This document shows, one piece after another, positions 28,577-36,844 of a stretch of 64,000 nucleotides of DNA; position 1 is the stretch's first letter; each line of letters opens with the position of its first letter. The position numbers were made by a program, and so were the translations under genes. Source of the stretch: Dehalobacter sp. (lineage in GTDB: Bacteria; Bacillota; Desulfitobacteriia; Desulfitobacteriales; Syntrophobotulaceae); NCBI GenBank assembly GCA_023667845.1, contig JAMPIU010000143.1:369759-433758 (forward strand). Direction: 5' to 3'. The notes beneath the pieces are model-generated. The model was not told the origin of the DNA and did no database searches. It worked only from the letters and a program-made list of their open reading frames with translations.

Positions 28577-29257
28577 ATGTCCAAGATTATCATTGCCTGT
28601 CAAACGATAAAAGATGAAGTACGTTTAGCTTTGCAAGAGACCGGGGTAGGCTATCCGGTGCTATATATTGAATCGGGCCTTCACAACTATCCGGACTTAC
28701 TTCGGAAAAGGCTTCAAGAATCCATTAATCAACTGGAGAACGTTGATACCATTCTCTTTGCTTTTGGTTATTGCGGAAATAGCCTGGTTGGGCTTATATC
28801 ACCCACGGCTACTCTGATAATCCCGAAGGTGGATGATTGCATTTCTTTGTTATTGGGTTCTCACGAGCAGAGGATGAATCTTTCCCGGGAAATGGGAACT
28901 TATTTCTTGACTAAAGGTTGGCTCGATAATGAGAAGAGCCTATTGTCGGAATATCAGCATTATGTCGAAAAATACGGATCAGCCAAAGCCGACAGGATCA
29001 TGAAGACCATGCTGCATCATTATCAAAGATTAATGATCATTGATACGCAAACTTGCCGGCCCGAGGAAATTATGGCCAGAACAGAAAACTTTGCTAAATC
29101 CTTAAAATTGCAACATGAAACAATTACGGGCTCATCGCGTTATTTGAAGAAACTTTTTCTTGGACCATGGGATGAAGAGTTTATTACGTTAAAGCCGGGC
29201 GACACGGTAACGCTTGAGCATACGCTTACCGAAGAAAAGAAGTTTTCGAATTTTTGA
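28577..29257 (+). CDS. DUF1638-like protein
   Basis: 226 residues from ATG 28577 (AAAGAAAGGA upstream; TTG at 28568 is too close to the ribosome site). Sequence features are an N-terminal MSKIIIACQTIKDEVRLAL, a loop VDTILFAFGYCGNSLVG and PKVDDCISLLLGS, with Cys residues suited to metal binding. This matches my memory of DUF1638 proteins, often found beside corrinoid methyltransferase genes; the assignment rests on motif recognition only. It stands alone between two terminators with its own promoter and operator. Confidence 0.65.
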   Translation: MSKIIIACQTIKDEVRLALQETGVGYPVLYIESGLHNYPDLLRKRLQESINQLENVDTILFAFGYCGNSLVGLISPTATLIIPKVDDCISLLLGSHEQRMNLSREMGTYFLTKGWLDNEKSLLSEYQHYVEKYGSAKADRIMKTMLHHYQRLMIIDTQTCRPEEIMARTENFAKSLKLQHETITGSSRYLKKLFLGPWDEEFITLKPGDTVTLEHTLTEEKKFSNF

Positions 29258-29280
29258 TAATTGAAGATATTCCAATAGAC

Positions 29281-29327
29281 AACAAGGGAGTGCAACAAAA
29301 CTTAGGTTTTGCGGCGCTCCCTTGTTT
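29281..29327 (+). terminator. Terminator after the DUF1638-like gene
   Basis: AACAAGGGAGTGC pairs with GCGCTCCCTTGTT, with a second inner stem (AAAAC / GTTTT). Confidence 0.85.
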
Positions 29328-29355
29328 GGTTATCGAATTCAAATTATTTCTGATC

Positions 29356-29396
29356 TTAGGTATAGCTAAAGTACAAAACTATAATAGGATTAAAAT
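29356..29396 (+). promoter_or_regulatory. Orphan rdhB-type promoter (dehalobox, -10, ribosome site, no gene)
   Basis: TTAGGTATAGCTAA (29356-29369) is followed by TAAAAT (29391-29396) at class II spacing (about 40.5 bp), then a leader ending in GGGGAGGTGAAAAAA near 29437. No rdhB follows; the next 180 bp are non-coding and lead to the rdhK at 29629. The same 100-bp unit is repeated at 30409. Confidence 0.7.
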
Positions 29397-29546
29397 GAAC
29401 TTGATGAAAGTAATTTATCAATTCAAACAAGTCAAGGGGAGGTGAAAAAATCCGGAAAGTATCAAGGAAACTTTTGGGACACTTTTTTATGTATTAACTT
29501 AATGTAGATTTTTTGAAGATTGCGTGGTACGATTATGTCAGAAAAG

Positions 29547-29560
29547 TTATCCTACGCTAA
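29547..29560. promoter_or_regulatory. Dehalobox-like site before rdhK 29629
   Basis: TTATCCTACGCTAA: right half perfect, left half with one mismatch (TTATC for TTAGC). TATCTA at 29585 could be a -10 at about 43 bp. Confidence 0.45.
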
Positions 29561-29628
29561 TATTATTAATGCATACGTAACGGTTATCTACGTTGTGTGC
29601 ATAATTTTATTTGGGAGGGAAATGATCT

Positions 29629-30315
29629 ATGACAGATATTAACAGAGATTATTGTATTGTCCCAGATAATTTTTACCCTGTTAAAAGTCTTCAAAAATAT
29701 GTTCATATGGGAGTAGTACGCAAATATCGGAAAGGAGATACCATTAGTTTTCCTGGAGAAGTACTTGACAGGGTCATCTATGTGGTCTCAGGAAAAGTTA
29801 GCGTTTACTTTCTCGAAGATAACAAACAAAAATTAATGTATTATGCATGCCGTTATTGTCCCATTGATGGGGCGTTTGGATTTAAAATTGGTCTCATACA
29901 TGTTGTTTCAGAAGAAAACAGTACGGTTTGTTTTTTCTCAAAAGAACAGCTTTTTGAAATTTTTAGACAGGATGATGAAGCTCATCTAGAGTTTCTTTCG
30001 AATTTTGCTTGTAAATGCGGCTTTTTTATGTATGTCTCCAAAGAGATGGACCTTTATACTCCGACCGCCAGAGTTTTAAGAATGATTTATGAACTTTGCT
30101 TAACGAAAGGTAAGGTTGTTGATAATATTTATGAGATAGATATTAAATTAACACAAAAGACAATTTCCGAAATAACAGGTGTTCATTTTGTAAGTGTCTG
30201 CAGAATTTTTGGATGGCTCAAAAAAGAAAAAATTGTGCATAAGACTCCAAATAAAATCATTATCTATGACTTGCCGAGGCTTAAAGATATGATAAATTTA
30301 AATAATAAGCATTAA
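29629..30315 (+). CDS. rdhK: CRP/FNR-family regulator RdhK, GVHF class
   Basis: 228 residues; MTDINRDYCIVPDNFYPVKS (Cys9), barrel with ISFPGEVLDRVIYVVSGKV, dimer helix with FFMYVSKEMDLYTP, recognition helix GVHFVSVCRIFGWLK (Ser and Cys variants). Compared with its relatives it lacks the Asp-Gly-Arg turn (LEDNKQKLMYYA). ATG after GGGAGGGAAATGATCT. The adjacent rdhBA operon has decayed, so this regulator may now be an orphan or act on other units. Confidence 0.92.
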   Translation: MTDINRDYCIVPDNFYPVKSLQKYVHMGVVRKYRKGDTISFPGEVLDRVIYVVSGKVSVYFLEDNKQKLMYYACRYCPIDGAFGFKIGLIHVVSEENSTVCFFSKEQLFEIFRQDDEAHLEFLSNFACKCGFFMYVSKEMDLYTPTARVLRMIYELCLTKGKVVDNIYEIDIKLTQKTISEITGVHFVSVCRIFGWLKKEKIVHKTPNKIIIYDLPRLKDMINLNNKH

Positions 30316-30318
30316 ATG

Positions 30319-30347
30319 TAAATGCCGCTAAAAGGCGGCATTTTTGA
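30319..30347 (+). terminator. Terminator after rdhK
   Basis: AAATGCCGC / GCGGCATTT hairpin with TTTTT tail. Confidence 0.92.
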
Positions 30348-30412
30348 TTTTATTGTGCAACGAAAAGAGGCCACTAAGATAAAGTATATTGAGTGTCCCT
30401 TTTTTTACGATC

Positions 30413-30453
30413 TTAGGTATAGCTAAAGTCAAAAACTGAAAAAGGATTAAAAT
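30413..30453 (+). promoter_or_regulatory. Dehalobox and -10 of the decayed rdhBA operon
   Basis: The same TTAGGTATAGCTAA (30413-30426) and TAAAAT (30448-30453) as at 29356, with the leader also conserved through GGGGAGGTGAAAAAA. A promoter duplication. Confidence 0.7.
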
Positions 30454-30510
30454 GAACTTAATAAAATTTATATTATCAATTCAAACAAGTTAAGGGGAGG
30501 TGAAAAAATA

Positions 30511-30800
30511 AGTAATTCTTAATCTTTTTTGGCGGGAATTTTTTTAGTTGGTGTCCTTTTTATCAAACCTCGCGCGAAGCAGGATAAGACCTGGAAAACG
30601 GTAATTATTTGGATCTTATAATGTTATTTTCTTTGCTATCGTTTGTATGGGAGGTTTCCTTTGTTTACATCAACGCATCCGTAGGGCATGTTAAAGCAAC
30701 AAGTACAGCATATTCCTGTTTGGAGGAATATCCGTCGTACTAGCAATTGTTTTGGCACGCTTGTTAGGTTTCATCACTGTAGGAAAAACAAAAAAATTAG
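30511..30800 (+). pseudogene. rdhB pseudogene
   Basis: All three frames must be joined to read an Rdh[17 protein letters not shown], then [15 protein letters not shown], then GGISVVLAIVLARLLGFI. The ATG is lost (AATAAGTAATTC where the others have AATGAGTAC) and there are several single-base indels. The closest intact relative is the 13219 gene. Confidence 0.88.
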
Positions 30801-30833
30801 TACTAAACAAGCTTGAAAAGAGGTGGAAAAGAA

Positions 30834-30980
30834 GTGAGTGACGGACCAAAGATGAATCGAAGGAAGCCGGCGTTGACAACGACAGTCTTGGGAGCCGTTG
30901 GCGTACTGAAGGCCCCTGGTAAGGTTGCAAGTGCGGCAAGCAGCAGTGTGCAATATGCTCCAGCTGTCAAGGTCGGGTAG
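30834..30980 (+). pseudogene. rdhA N-terminal remnant
   Basis: GTG 30834 after AGAGGTGGAAAAGAA encodes a degenerate Tat leader (MNRRKPALTTTVLGAVGVL, with the FLK of the motif lost), then KAPGKVASAASSSVQYAP and a stop at residue 49. It resembles the start of the 43420 rdhA. The rest of rdhA is gone; the rdhABC operon begins 95 bp later. Confidence 0.85.
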
Positions 30981-31075
30981 TATTTCCTTCGGACGGCGAA
31001 AATCTCCACCCTTCCTTAACGATCAATATATATCACGATTAATTAATGAATTTATTATACGAGGAGAAAAAAGAT

Positions 31076-32578
31076 ATGGAAAGAAGAGATTTCTTTAAGC
31101 TCGCGGGGATAGCGGCGGTAGCGACAGGTGCGGCTTCTGCTGGGGTTGTCGGCTATTTGAACGGCGCTGACCCATCTACCAACACTGGTTGGGAAAAGGA
31201 AAGCGTTACTCCTGGTGAACTCTTTGACCGCACCCCGTTTGAAACGGATCAGCTCCCTTTCAATAAAGTAGGAACACCAAAACGCGTGGAGATGTACGCA
31301 GAAACGCAGCTCCGCCGGTCAACCCTAAGCAAGGCTTTTGACGTACCTCAGGGAATGCCCTTCAATGCTTATCTCAAGTCGGTGGTAGATGTAAACAATC
31401 TGGCGAATACGCCCTTAAGTATTATTAAAGATAAGGATTTGGCCGCATTCTATCAGGGTGTCCTTAATCGGTACGGTTGGAACTATTTTGCGGAAGATTT
31501 GAGGCATATCCTGGAAGTTCAGCCGAGATTCGCCCGGATCAACGCTGAGACAGCTTTCGATTTTGCCATAGCCAACGCTTACGAATGGGCGCAGAGCGTC
31601 CATATGGGTTACCATGTTTCCAGGGTTTCTTCCAAGGATAGCGATTTTCAAGGCGTAGCCAAAAAAAGGTACGAGATTAAAGATCCCAAAGAAATGAGCA
31701 GGCTCATCAAAAAAATCGGAACCTTATTTGGCTCACCGATCGTGCGCATTGTCAAACTCAATCCCGAATGGAGCTATGAACGGGCCCCTGACAGTATCCG
31801 TGGTTATACTCGCGGAGAGCCCGTAAATATACCGGAGCATTGGAAATACGGTATCATTATGGGCCAACCCCTTTCGTGGGAGACGCTCGGCGGAGCCCCT
31901 TCCTATTTTCATACTCTGGAAGCTTATGGTAATTCCAGTATTTACGCCGCCAGAATGTCGGATTTTGTAAAAAGGCTCGGTTATCCTGCCAGGGAAAACT
32001 CCCCCCACGCTCGTTATGAGTTCATCATGCCGCCGCATATGGTGGCTGCAGGAGTAGGAGAGCAGGGACGAAATGGACTCGTCATAACACCGGAATTCGG
32101 GCCAAATTTCCGTCCGAGTATGGTCGTAACTGACTTGCCATTAGAGCCCGACAAGCCGATCAACATCGGTGTGCGAAATTTCTGTATGAACTGTAAGATC
32201 TGTGCTGAGCAGTGCCCAAGCCGCTCTATTTCCCTCGACGGACCCAAGGAGATTGGTGGCCGTGGTTATGACGGATGGCAGATCAATGCAGCGCAATGCC
32301 ATAATTTCTGGCTGGAAGTTCCCAACGGAGGTTGCCGTGTCTGTATTGCGGTGTGCCCATTCTCCAAAAAATCCAATTGGTTGCATACCACTGCCAGAGA
32401 TATTGCGATACGCGACCGTACCGGTTTAACAGCCAAGGGCCTTACATGGATGGAGAGGGCTTTCTATGGGGAGAATACGCCGGAACATTATCATTATGAG
32501 GAAGGCTCACGTCAATATGGCCTCGTCGGCGAAAAACCGTGGTTCTTTGAGTCTAAAGATTTCTTAAAAGAAAGTTAG
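31076..32578 (+). CDS. rdhA: Divergent reductive dehalogenase RdhA (first gene of rdhABC)
   Basis: 500 residues from ATG 31076 (GAGGAGAAAAAAGAT upstream; the ATG at 31046 has no ribosome site). Tat leader MERRDFFKLAG. It differs from every other RdhA here: 40-50 residues longer, sharing only scattered signatures such as PHMVAAGVGEQGRNGLVIT, VTDLPLEPDKPINIGVRNFC, CMNCKICAEQCP and CRVCIAVCPF. It lacks LRADEVGIG and [12 protein letters not shown]. It heads an rdhA-rdhB-rdhC operon, the gene order of pce clusters, and probably has a different substrate class, for example a chlorinated aliphatic (inference). No rdhK or dehalobox is adjacent. Confidence 0.93.
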   Translation: MERRDFFKLAGIAAVATGAASAGVVGYLNGADPSTNTGWEKESVTPGELFDRTPFETDQLPFNKVGTPKRVEMYAETQLRRSTLSKAFDVPQGMPFNAYLKSVVDVNNLANTPLSIIKDKDLAAFYQGVLNRYGWNYFAEDLRHILEVQPRFARINAETAFDFAIANAYEWAQSVHMGYHVSRVSSKDSDFQGVAKKRYEIKDPKEMSRLIKKIGTLFGSPIVRIVKLNPEWSYERAPDSIRGYTRGEPVNIPEHWKYGIIMGQPLSWETLGGAPSYFHTLEAYGNSSIYAARMSDFVKRLGYPARENSPHARYEFIMPPHMVAAGVGEQGRNGLVITPEFGPNFRPSMVVTDLPLEPDKPINIGVRNFCMNCKICAEQCPSRSISLDGPKEIGGRGYDGWQINAAQCHNFWLEVPNGGCRVCIAVCPFSKKSNWLHTTARDIAIRDRTGLTAKGLTWMERAFYGENTPEHYHYEEGSRQYGLVGEKPWFFESKDFLKES

Positions 32579-32594
32579 AGAAGGAGGTAAGGAA

Positions 32595-32918
32595 ATGTTC
32601 GAACTTATTATTAACAGTTTGGTTATAATTAGCCTTCTGATAGCAATCTACGCCTTGTTTAATTATCAAAAAGAAAAGGGCGAAAAACTCGCTTGGTGGA
32701 AATGGACGCTGTCCATCCTATGGCTGCTTGCCGTACTGATTGTTTTTGCTTTTATTGGAACAGCGATCGGTGAGGGGTCGCCCCAGGTGGCCTTGCGTGG
32801 CGGCATTACATTCCTGGTTTTGTTAGCAATCAGCGGTGTCGTATTTTTCCGGTTCTTTTTTGTGGGTATAAAAAGAGAACAAAGAATTAATGAACCAGTC
32901 GAACAGGACGTTAATTAA
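32595..32918 (+). CDS. rdhB: Membrane anchor RdhB of the rdhABC operon
   Basis: 107 residues with three membrane helices (LIINSLVIISLLIAIYALF, the ILWLLAVLIVFAFIGTAIG segment, and FLVLLAISGVVFFRFFFVG). It lacks the [13 protein letters not shown] loop of the CprB-type proteins but has an acidic-Gly pair in the central loop (AIGEGSPQVALRGG), as in PceB-like anchors. ATG after AAGGAGGTAAGGAA, 16 bp behind rdhA. Confidence 0.85.
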   Translation: MFELIINSLVIISLLIAIYALFNYQKEKGEKLAWWKWTLSILWLLAVLIVFAFIGTAIGEGSPQVALRGGITFLVLLAISGVVFFRFFFVGIKREQRINEPVEQDVN

Positions 32919-32963
32919 AAAATCTAATAATTTTAATGGACCCCCACGGAGGTATTTTGGGGA

Positions 32964-34163
32964 ATGCAAAGAAAGTGGATCATTACAGGTGTGGCTATCA
33001 TCTTTCTGATTGGGGGCTATATCTATGGAATCAGCCAACAGAAAATGGATGAGAAAGTTATAGCCGGCCTGTACAAAAAATTAATTCCGGAAGCAGCAAA
33101 GTTTGAGCCGATGAGCGACAGAACGGCCCAAGCGTTTGATGCAACCGGTAAACTCATGGCTTATGTCGGTCTTAGTTCCCATAATGGCTATGGTGGTCCG
33201 ATGTTGGTCGGCACCATCGTTGATCCTTCGGGTAAATTGAGGGAACCGGTAATTTTAGAGAACAATGAGACTCCCTCTTTCCTGATGCGTCTAGCTGCTG
33301 GCGGGTACTATAAACAATATATGGATTTACCCGTCAACAGCATCTTGATGTTAAATCAGGACTTAGATGCCATTACCGGCGCAACTTTGGCCAGCCGTGC
33401 TGTGAGCGACAGCGTAAGGGAGAATGCGCACAGTATAGCCCGCGTAGCGTTTCATCAGAATCCGGAACAGCCTGTGGTCCAGTGGCAATTTGGTATGAAA
33501 GAAATGATGGCTATCTTGCTGTTTACGATGAGTTTTGTTATTTACAAGGTCAAAAAACTTCAGAAGTATCGCTTGATATTCTTAGGAGCCAGTACTATTA
33601 TTCTCGGATTTTGGCTGAACAGATCGCTGTCTGTTGCCCAGTTCTCTTCGTTGTTTTTAGGATATTTGCCTTCACCCAAAACGAATTTGTTATTTTATAT
33701 CGTTCTGGCAGGTGTTATCGCACCCATTCTTTTTTCCGGCAAAAATATATATTGCCTCTATGTTTGTCCGTTTTGCGGGATACAAGAAGCGGCTTACAAA
33801 ATAAGCGGTAAAAACATACCGCTCCGAAAAGCGCGAATTTGGCTGGTCAGGTTACGCAATCTGTTATTATTTGCGGTCCTGATGGGAGCGGTGATAACCG
33901 CCAAGGCCAACGCAATAACTTATGAGCCGTTTGGGGTCGCCTTTGGACTGGATTTAAGAGCGGAAAGCTATTTGTGGTATATCCTTTTCGCAGCGCTTAT
34001 ATCTGCTTTTTTGTTCCGAAAATTGTGGTGCGTGGGATTCTGTCCAGCCGGTGCTTTTTTGGATATACTCGAGGATTTGGCCAAAGCTATTCGAAAGAAA
34101 TGCTGCAAAATTAAAGAAAAAGATGTATTAGACAAGCAGGAGAAGTCTGCTTTGATAAAGTGA
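32964..34163 (+). CDS. rdhC: RdhC: membrane FMN-binding / 4Fe-4S protein
   Basis: 399 residues, same architecture as the 25326 gene: N-terminal helix, extracytoplasmic FMN domain with TGATLASRA (acceptor Thr about 141), several membrane helices, and cytoplasm-facing CLYVCPFCGIQEA and CVGFCPAG. The two RdhC proteins share HNGYGGPM/NVGYGGPV and LGFWLNRSLS blocks. Likely electron transfer to the RdhA of its operon, with flavin attached by ApbE. ATG after CACGGAGGTATTTTGGGGA. Confidence 0.9.
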   Translation: MQRKWIITGVAIIFLIGGYIYGISQQKMDEKVIAGLYKKLIPEAAKFEPMSDRTAQAFDATGKLMAYVGLSSHNGYGGPMLVGTIVDPSGKLREPVILENNETPSFLMRLAAGGYYKQYMDLPVNSILMLNQDLDAITGATLASRAVSDSVRENAHSIARVAFHQNPEQPVVQWQFGMKEMMAILLFTMSFVIYKVKKLQKYRLIFLGASTIILGFWLNRSLSVAQFSSLFLGYLPSPKTNLLFYIVLAGVIAPILFSGKNIYCLYVCPFCGIQEAAYKISGKNIPLRKARIWLVRLRNLLLFAVLMGAVITAKANAITYEPFGVAFGLDLRAESYLWYILFAALISAFLFRKLWCVGFCPAGAFLDILEDLAKAIRKKCCKIKEKDVLDKQEKSALIK

Positions 34164-34199
34164 AGCTGCTTAATTTCTATAGTCTCACTACCTGGATAT

Positions 34200-34275
34200 T
34201 AAGGCTTAACGATACGCCTCTTAAGGCGGTGGGTTAGATTACATAATCCCCTGCTTGAAGGGGTTATTTTTTATA
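34200..34275 (+). terminator. Two hairpins after rdhC
   Basis: ACGCCT-CTTA-AGGCG(G)T followed by ATAATCCCC-TGCTTGAA-GGGGTTAT and a T-run. The second is a good terminator. The pair also looks like the end of an IS200/IS605-type element, but no transposase is present. Confidence 0.7.
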
Positions 34276-34777
34276 TGTTCTTATTTTTCGGCATATTACT
34301 TGAAACCATAATTTTTCAATCTTAAGTATAGCAGCGGACCTTCAAAAATCCTCCAGAACCGCAAAGGGCTATTAGAATCCTTATTATATAGATAAAGTGC
34401 CAAGTATTCTACAAATCGCAACGCTTATAAGACGGATGCAATCAAATTATAATCCCCAATTAATTTAGATATTTTAGTGTTTGTTAATATTTGTGTGAAT
34501 TATTTTATCAATATAAATACATTCTATGATTAAGACTGTATTTTTCAAACGGCACTTCAATATAACCTCTTTCAACATGGTGTAGTTATATTAAAAAGAC
34601 AGTAATCTTATGAACAGTAATAAAGTGTACAAAATTTCTTATTATAATTATTAACGCACGCTAATAATGTTAATTCCTTATCTGGTATAAGCTATGATTA
34701 AATTAGTGTATGCAAACATTATCCTAACTCGACATAAATTTTTTGGCATGATTAAATTTTTGAAGGGGTGAATGATT
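34276..34777. other. AT-rich gap before rdhK
   Basis: No gene. Holds a degraded dehalobox (CTTAAGTATAGC at about 34320, compare CTTAGGTATAGCTAAAG at 29355) and, near the end, the rdhK promoter described separately. Confidence 0.5.
34648..34691 (+). promoter_or_regulatory. Dehalobox and -10 of rdhK 34778
   Basis: TTATTA-ACGCACGC-TAATAA (34648-34667) has perfect outer arms and a GCTAA right half; TATAAG (34686-34691) follows at class II spacing of about 40.5 bp. Confidence 0.65.
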
Positions 34778-35467
34778 ATGAAGGAAACTCTTAAAGAGCA
34801 ACTTATTCCAGATTCTTTTCATCCTATAGAAAGATTGCAGAATTTTGTCCATATGGGGGTAGTCCGTAATTATCAAAAAGGGGAAACCATTGTATTGCCT
34901 GGAGAAACGATAAATAGAATAATATATGTGCTTTCCGGCAAACTCACAGTAAATTTTCTTAATGATGACGGAAGGCAAAAATTAATGTACAAAGCCGGTA
35001 AATATTCCATCGTTGATCGACTATTTCCGTTAGAGAATTGTTTTGTTCATGTTATTTCAGAAGAAAAAAGTAAAATTTGTTTTTTTACCAAAGAGCAGCT
35101 TTTTATGATCCTTAAACAGGATGATGAAATACTTAATGAATTTATTGTGAATTATTCATCAAAATGTTTTCATTTTATGAATGGATCAAAGGAGATGGCA
35201 CTTTACAATCCATCCGTTCGCGTTTTGCGATTGCTTCATGAATTATGCATTACTGAAGGTAAAGTAGTTGATGATAACGTCTATGAAATAGATGTCAAAT
35301 TATCTCAAAGGGCTATTTCAGAAATAACGGGTGTTCATTTTGTCACCATTTGCAGAGTATTTAGCTGGTTAAAAAAAGAAAATATTTTGCATAAAACAAC
35401 AAGTAAAATTATTATTAATGATTTAGAGAGGCTTAAAGAAATAATCAATGAGAACAGCAAAAACTAA
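34778..35467 (+). CDS. rdhK: CRP/FNR-family regulator RdhK, GVHF class
   Basis: 229 residues from ATG 34778 (AAGGGGTGAATGATT upstream; the ATG two codons earlier is too close). MKETLKEQLIPDSFHPIERL, barrel with IVLPGETINRIIYVLSGKL, dimer helix with HFMNGSKEMALYNP, recognition helix GVHFVTICRVFSWLK. Directly upstream of a second GVHF regulator (35627), apparently a tandem duplication; both may act on the rdhBA units at 36523 and 38529. Confidence 0.92.
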   Translation: MKETLKEQLIPDSFHPIERLQNFVHMGVVRNYQKGETIVLPGETINRIIYVLSGKLTVNFLNDDGRQKLMYKAGKYSIVDRLFPLENCFVHVISEEKSKICFFTKEQLFMILKQDDEILNEFIVNYSSKCFHFMNGSKEMALYNPSVRVLRLLHELCITEGKVVDDNVYEIDVKLSQRAISEITGVHFVTICRVFSWLKKENILHKTTSKIIINDLERLKEIINENSKN

Positions 35468-35489
35468 ACACCGGCAGCGGTGTTTTTTT
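35467..35489 (+). terminator. Terminator after rdhK
   Basis: ACACCG-GCAG-CGGTGT followed by seven Ts. Confidence 0.88.
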
Positions 35490-35546
35490 AATATTAAAAC
35501 GTAAGAACTTAGTATAGATTAATTTTTTTATGACTTCAGTCAGATC

Positions 35547-35588
35547 TTAGCCTATGCTAAAAAAGGTTATTAAAGAAATTATTAGAAT
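35547..35588 (+). promoter_or_regulatory. Dehalobox and -10 of rdhK 35627
   Basis: TTAGCCTATGCTAA (35547-35560), perfect arms TTAGC/GCTAA, with TAGAAT at 35583-35588. Centre to inferred start is 41.5 bp. Confidence 0.72.
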
Positions 35589-35626
35589 TTGTTTTGGGAA
35601 CTCTTTTGCGGGGAGGGGGACAAAAA

Positions 35627-36328
35627 ATGGAAAGGGTAATAAGCAACCACTATAGTATTTTGCCCGGTAATTTTTATCCGATTTTGAAACTATGTAATTA
35701 TACGCATTTGGGGGTCATACGTAATTATCGCAAAGGAGATACGATTGTTTTGCCTGGAGAGATCATCAATAAAGTTGTCTTTGTGCTTTCGGGAAAATTG
35801 GGTATTAGCTTTATGAATGATGATGGAAGGCAAAAGTTTATGTTTTACGCTGATCCTTTTACTTTTGCGGATCGATTATTTGCCATTGAGGAATGTTTTG
35901 TTCATGTTGTTTCAGAGGAAAGGAGTACGGTTTGCTTCTTCGATAAAGAACAACTTCTTAGTATATTCCAACAGGATAAAGAAGTTCTTATTGAATTTAT
36001 TACCTGTTATGCATCCAAATGCACTTATTTTATGCGTGAATCTAAAGAAATGGCAATTTATAAACCATCGGTCCGGGTGTTAAGGTTGCTTTATGAACTC
36101 TGCCGTCAGAAGGGAAAAGAAGTTGACCAGGTTGACCATGTTTATGAGATTGATGAAAGAGTATCGCAGAAGGCGATATCTGAAATAACCGGTGTTCATT
36201 TTGTGACAATCTGCAAACTATTTCGCTATTTGAAAAAAGAGAATATTCTGAAGAAAAATTCAGGTAAGATCATCATTTATGATTTGCCTCGGTTACAAAA
36301 TTTGATTGAAGAGTGGATGAAAACTTAA
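35627..36328 (+). CDS. rdhK: CRP/FNR-family regulator RdhK, GVHF class
   Basis: 233 residues from ATG 35627 after GGGAGGGGGACAAAAA. N-terminus HYSILPGNFYPILKLCNYTH, barrel with IVLPGEIINKVVFVLSGKL, dimer helix YFMRESKEMAIYKP, a three-residue insertion (EVDQVDHVYEID) before the DNA-binding domain, recognition helix GVHFVTICKLFRYLK. Terminated at 36355 before the rdhB at 36523. Its own promoter has one of the best palindromes in the window, so it should itself be RdhK-controlled. Confidence 0.92.
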   Translation: MERVISNHYSILPGNFYPILKLCNYTHLGVIRNYRKGDTIVLPGEIINKVVFVLSGKLGISFMNDDGRQKFMFYADPFTFADRLFAIEECFVHVVSEERSTVCFFDKEQLLSIFQQDKEVLIEFITCYASKCTYFMRESKEMAIYKPSVRVLRLLYELCRQKGKEVDQVDHVYEIDERVSQKAISEITGVHFVTICKLFRYLKKENILKKNSGKIIIYDLPRLQNLIEEWMKT

Positions 36329-36354
36329 ACACAGCCGAAAGATCACATTTTAGA

Positions 36355-36389
36355 CTGTCGACAAAGTGATTGTCGGCATTTTTTTTTAT
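36355..36389 (+). terminator. Terminator after rdhK
   Basis: TGTCGACA / TGTCGGCA hairpin (one G-U pair) followed by a T-run. Confidence 0.85.
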
Positions 36390-36429
36390 TTATACCATTA
36401 TAAAAAAAATAAATTGTGATAGAAAAATT

Positions 36430-36471
36430 CTTATACTAGACTAAGTCTGGTTTTGTTAAATTTAATACAAT
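36430..36471 (+). promoter_or_regulatory. Dehalobox and -10 of the 36523 rdhBA operon
   Basis: CTTATACTAGACTAAG (36430-36445; outer CTTA/TAAG and inner CTAG symmetric) and TACAAT (36466-36471) at about 40.5 bp spacing. Confidence 0.6.
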
Positions 36472-36522
36472 GTTAATTAATCAAGATATTATTAACGAGA
36501 AGGTAAAAGGAGGTGTAAAACA

Positions 36523-36831
36523 ATGAGTACTTTTTTAATTTTCTTAGCGGGTGTCCTTTTTTTAGCCGGTATCCTTTTTATCAAGCCGCGCGCTGCTAAA
36601 AATAAAATTTGGCAGACAGTGCTGGTATGGACTCTATTTGTCGTTTGGTATTTCATCACATGGATTGGAATTTCGTTTGTCTACATTAATGCCAGCGTAG
36701 GGCACGTCAAAGCGACAAGCACCGCAATCTTCTTATTTGGAGGAATTTCCGTGGTGCTGGCTATCATCTTAGCGCGTATCTTGGGATTTATCACGATGAA
36801 GAAAAAAGTAGACCATACGACACAAGCTTAA
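36523..36831 (+). CDS. rdhB: Membrane anchor RdhB
   Basis: 102 residues, three membrane helices, [17 protein letters not shown] loop. ATG after AAAGGAGGTGTAAAACA. rdhA follows 13 bp later. Confidence 0.93.
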   Translation: MSTFLIFLAGVLFLAGILFIKPRAAKNKIWQTVLVWTLFVVWYFITWIGISFVYINASVGHVKATSTAIFLFGGISVVLAIILARILGFITMKKKVDHTTQA

Positions 36832-36844
36832 AGGAGGAGAACTG

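Noticed and set aside
29254..29445. A 63-codon plus-strand frame after the DUF1638-like gene
   Set aside because: It spans a terminator hairpin and a dehalobox promoter, has no good ribosome site, and its peptide shows no family pattern.
31046..31075. ATG at 31046 as start of the rdhABC rdhA
   Set aside because: GAGGAG lies just before ATG 31076, and the Tat leader MERRDFF begins there; nothing supports the earlier codon.
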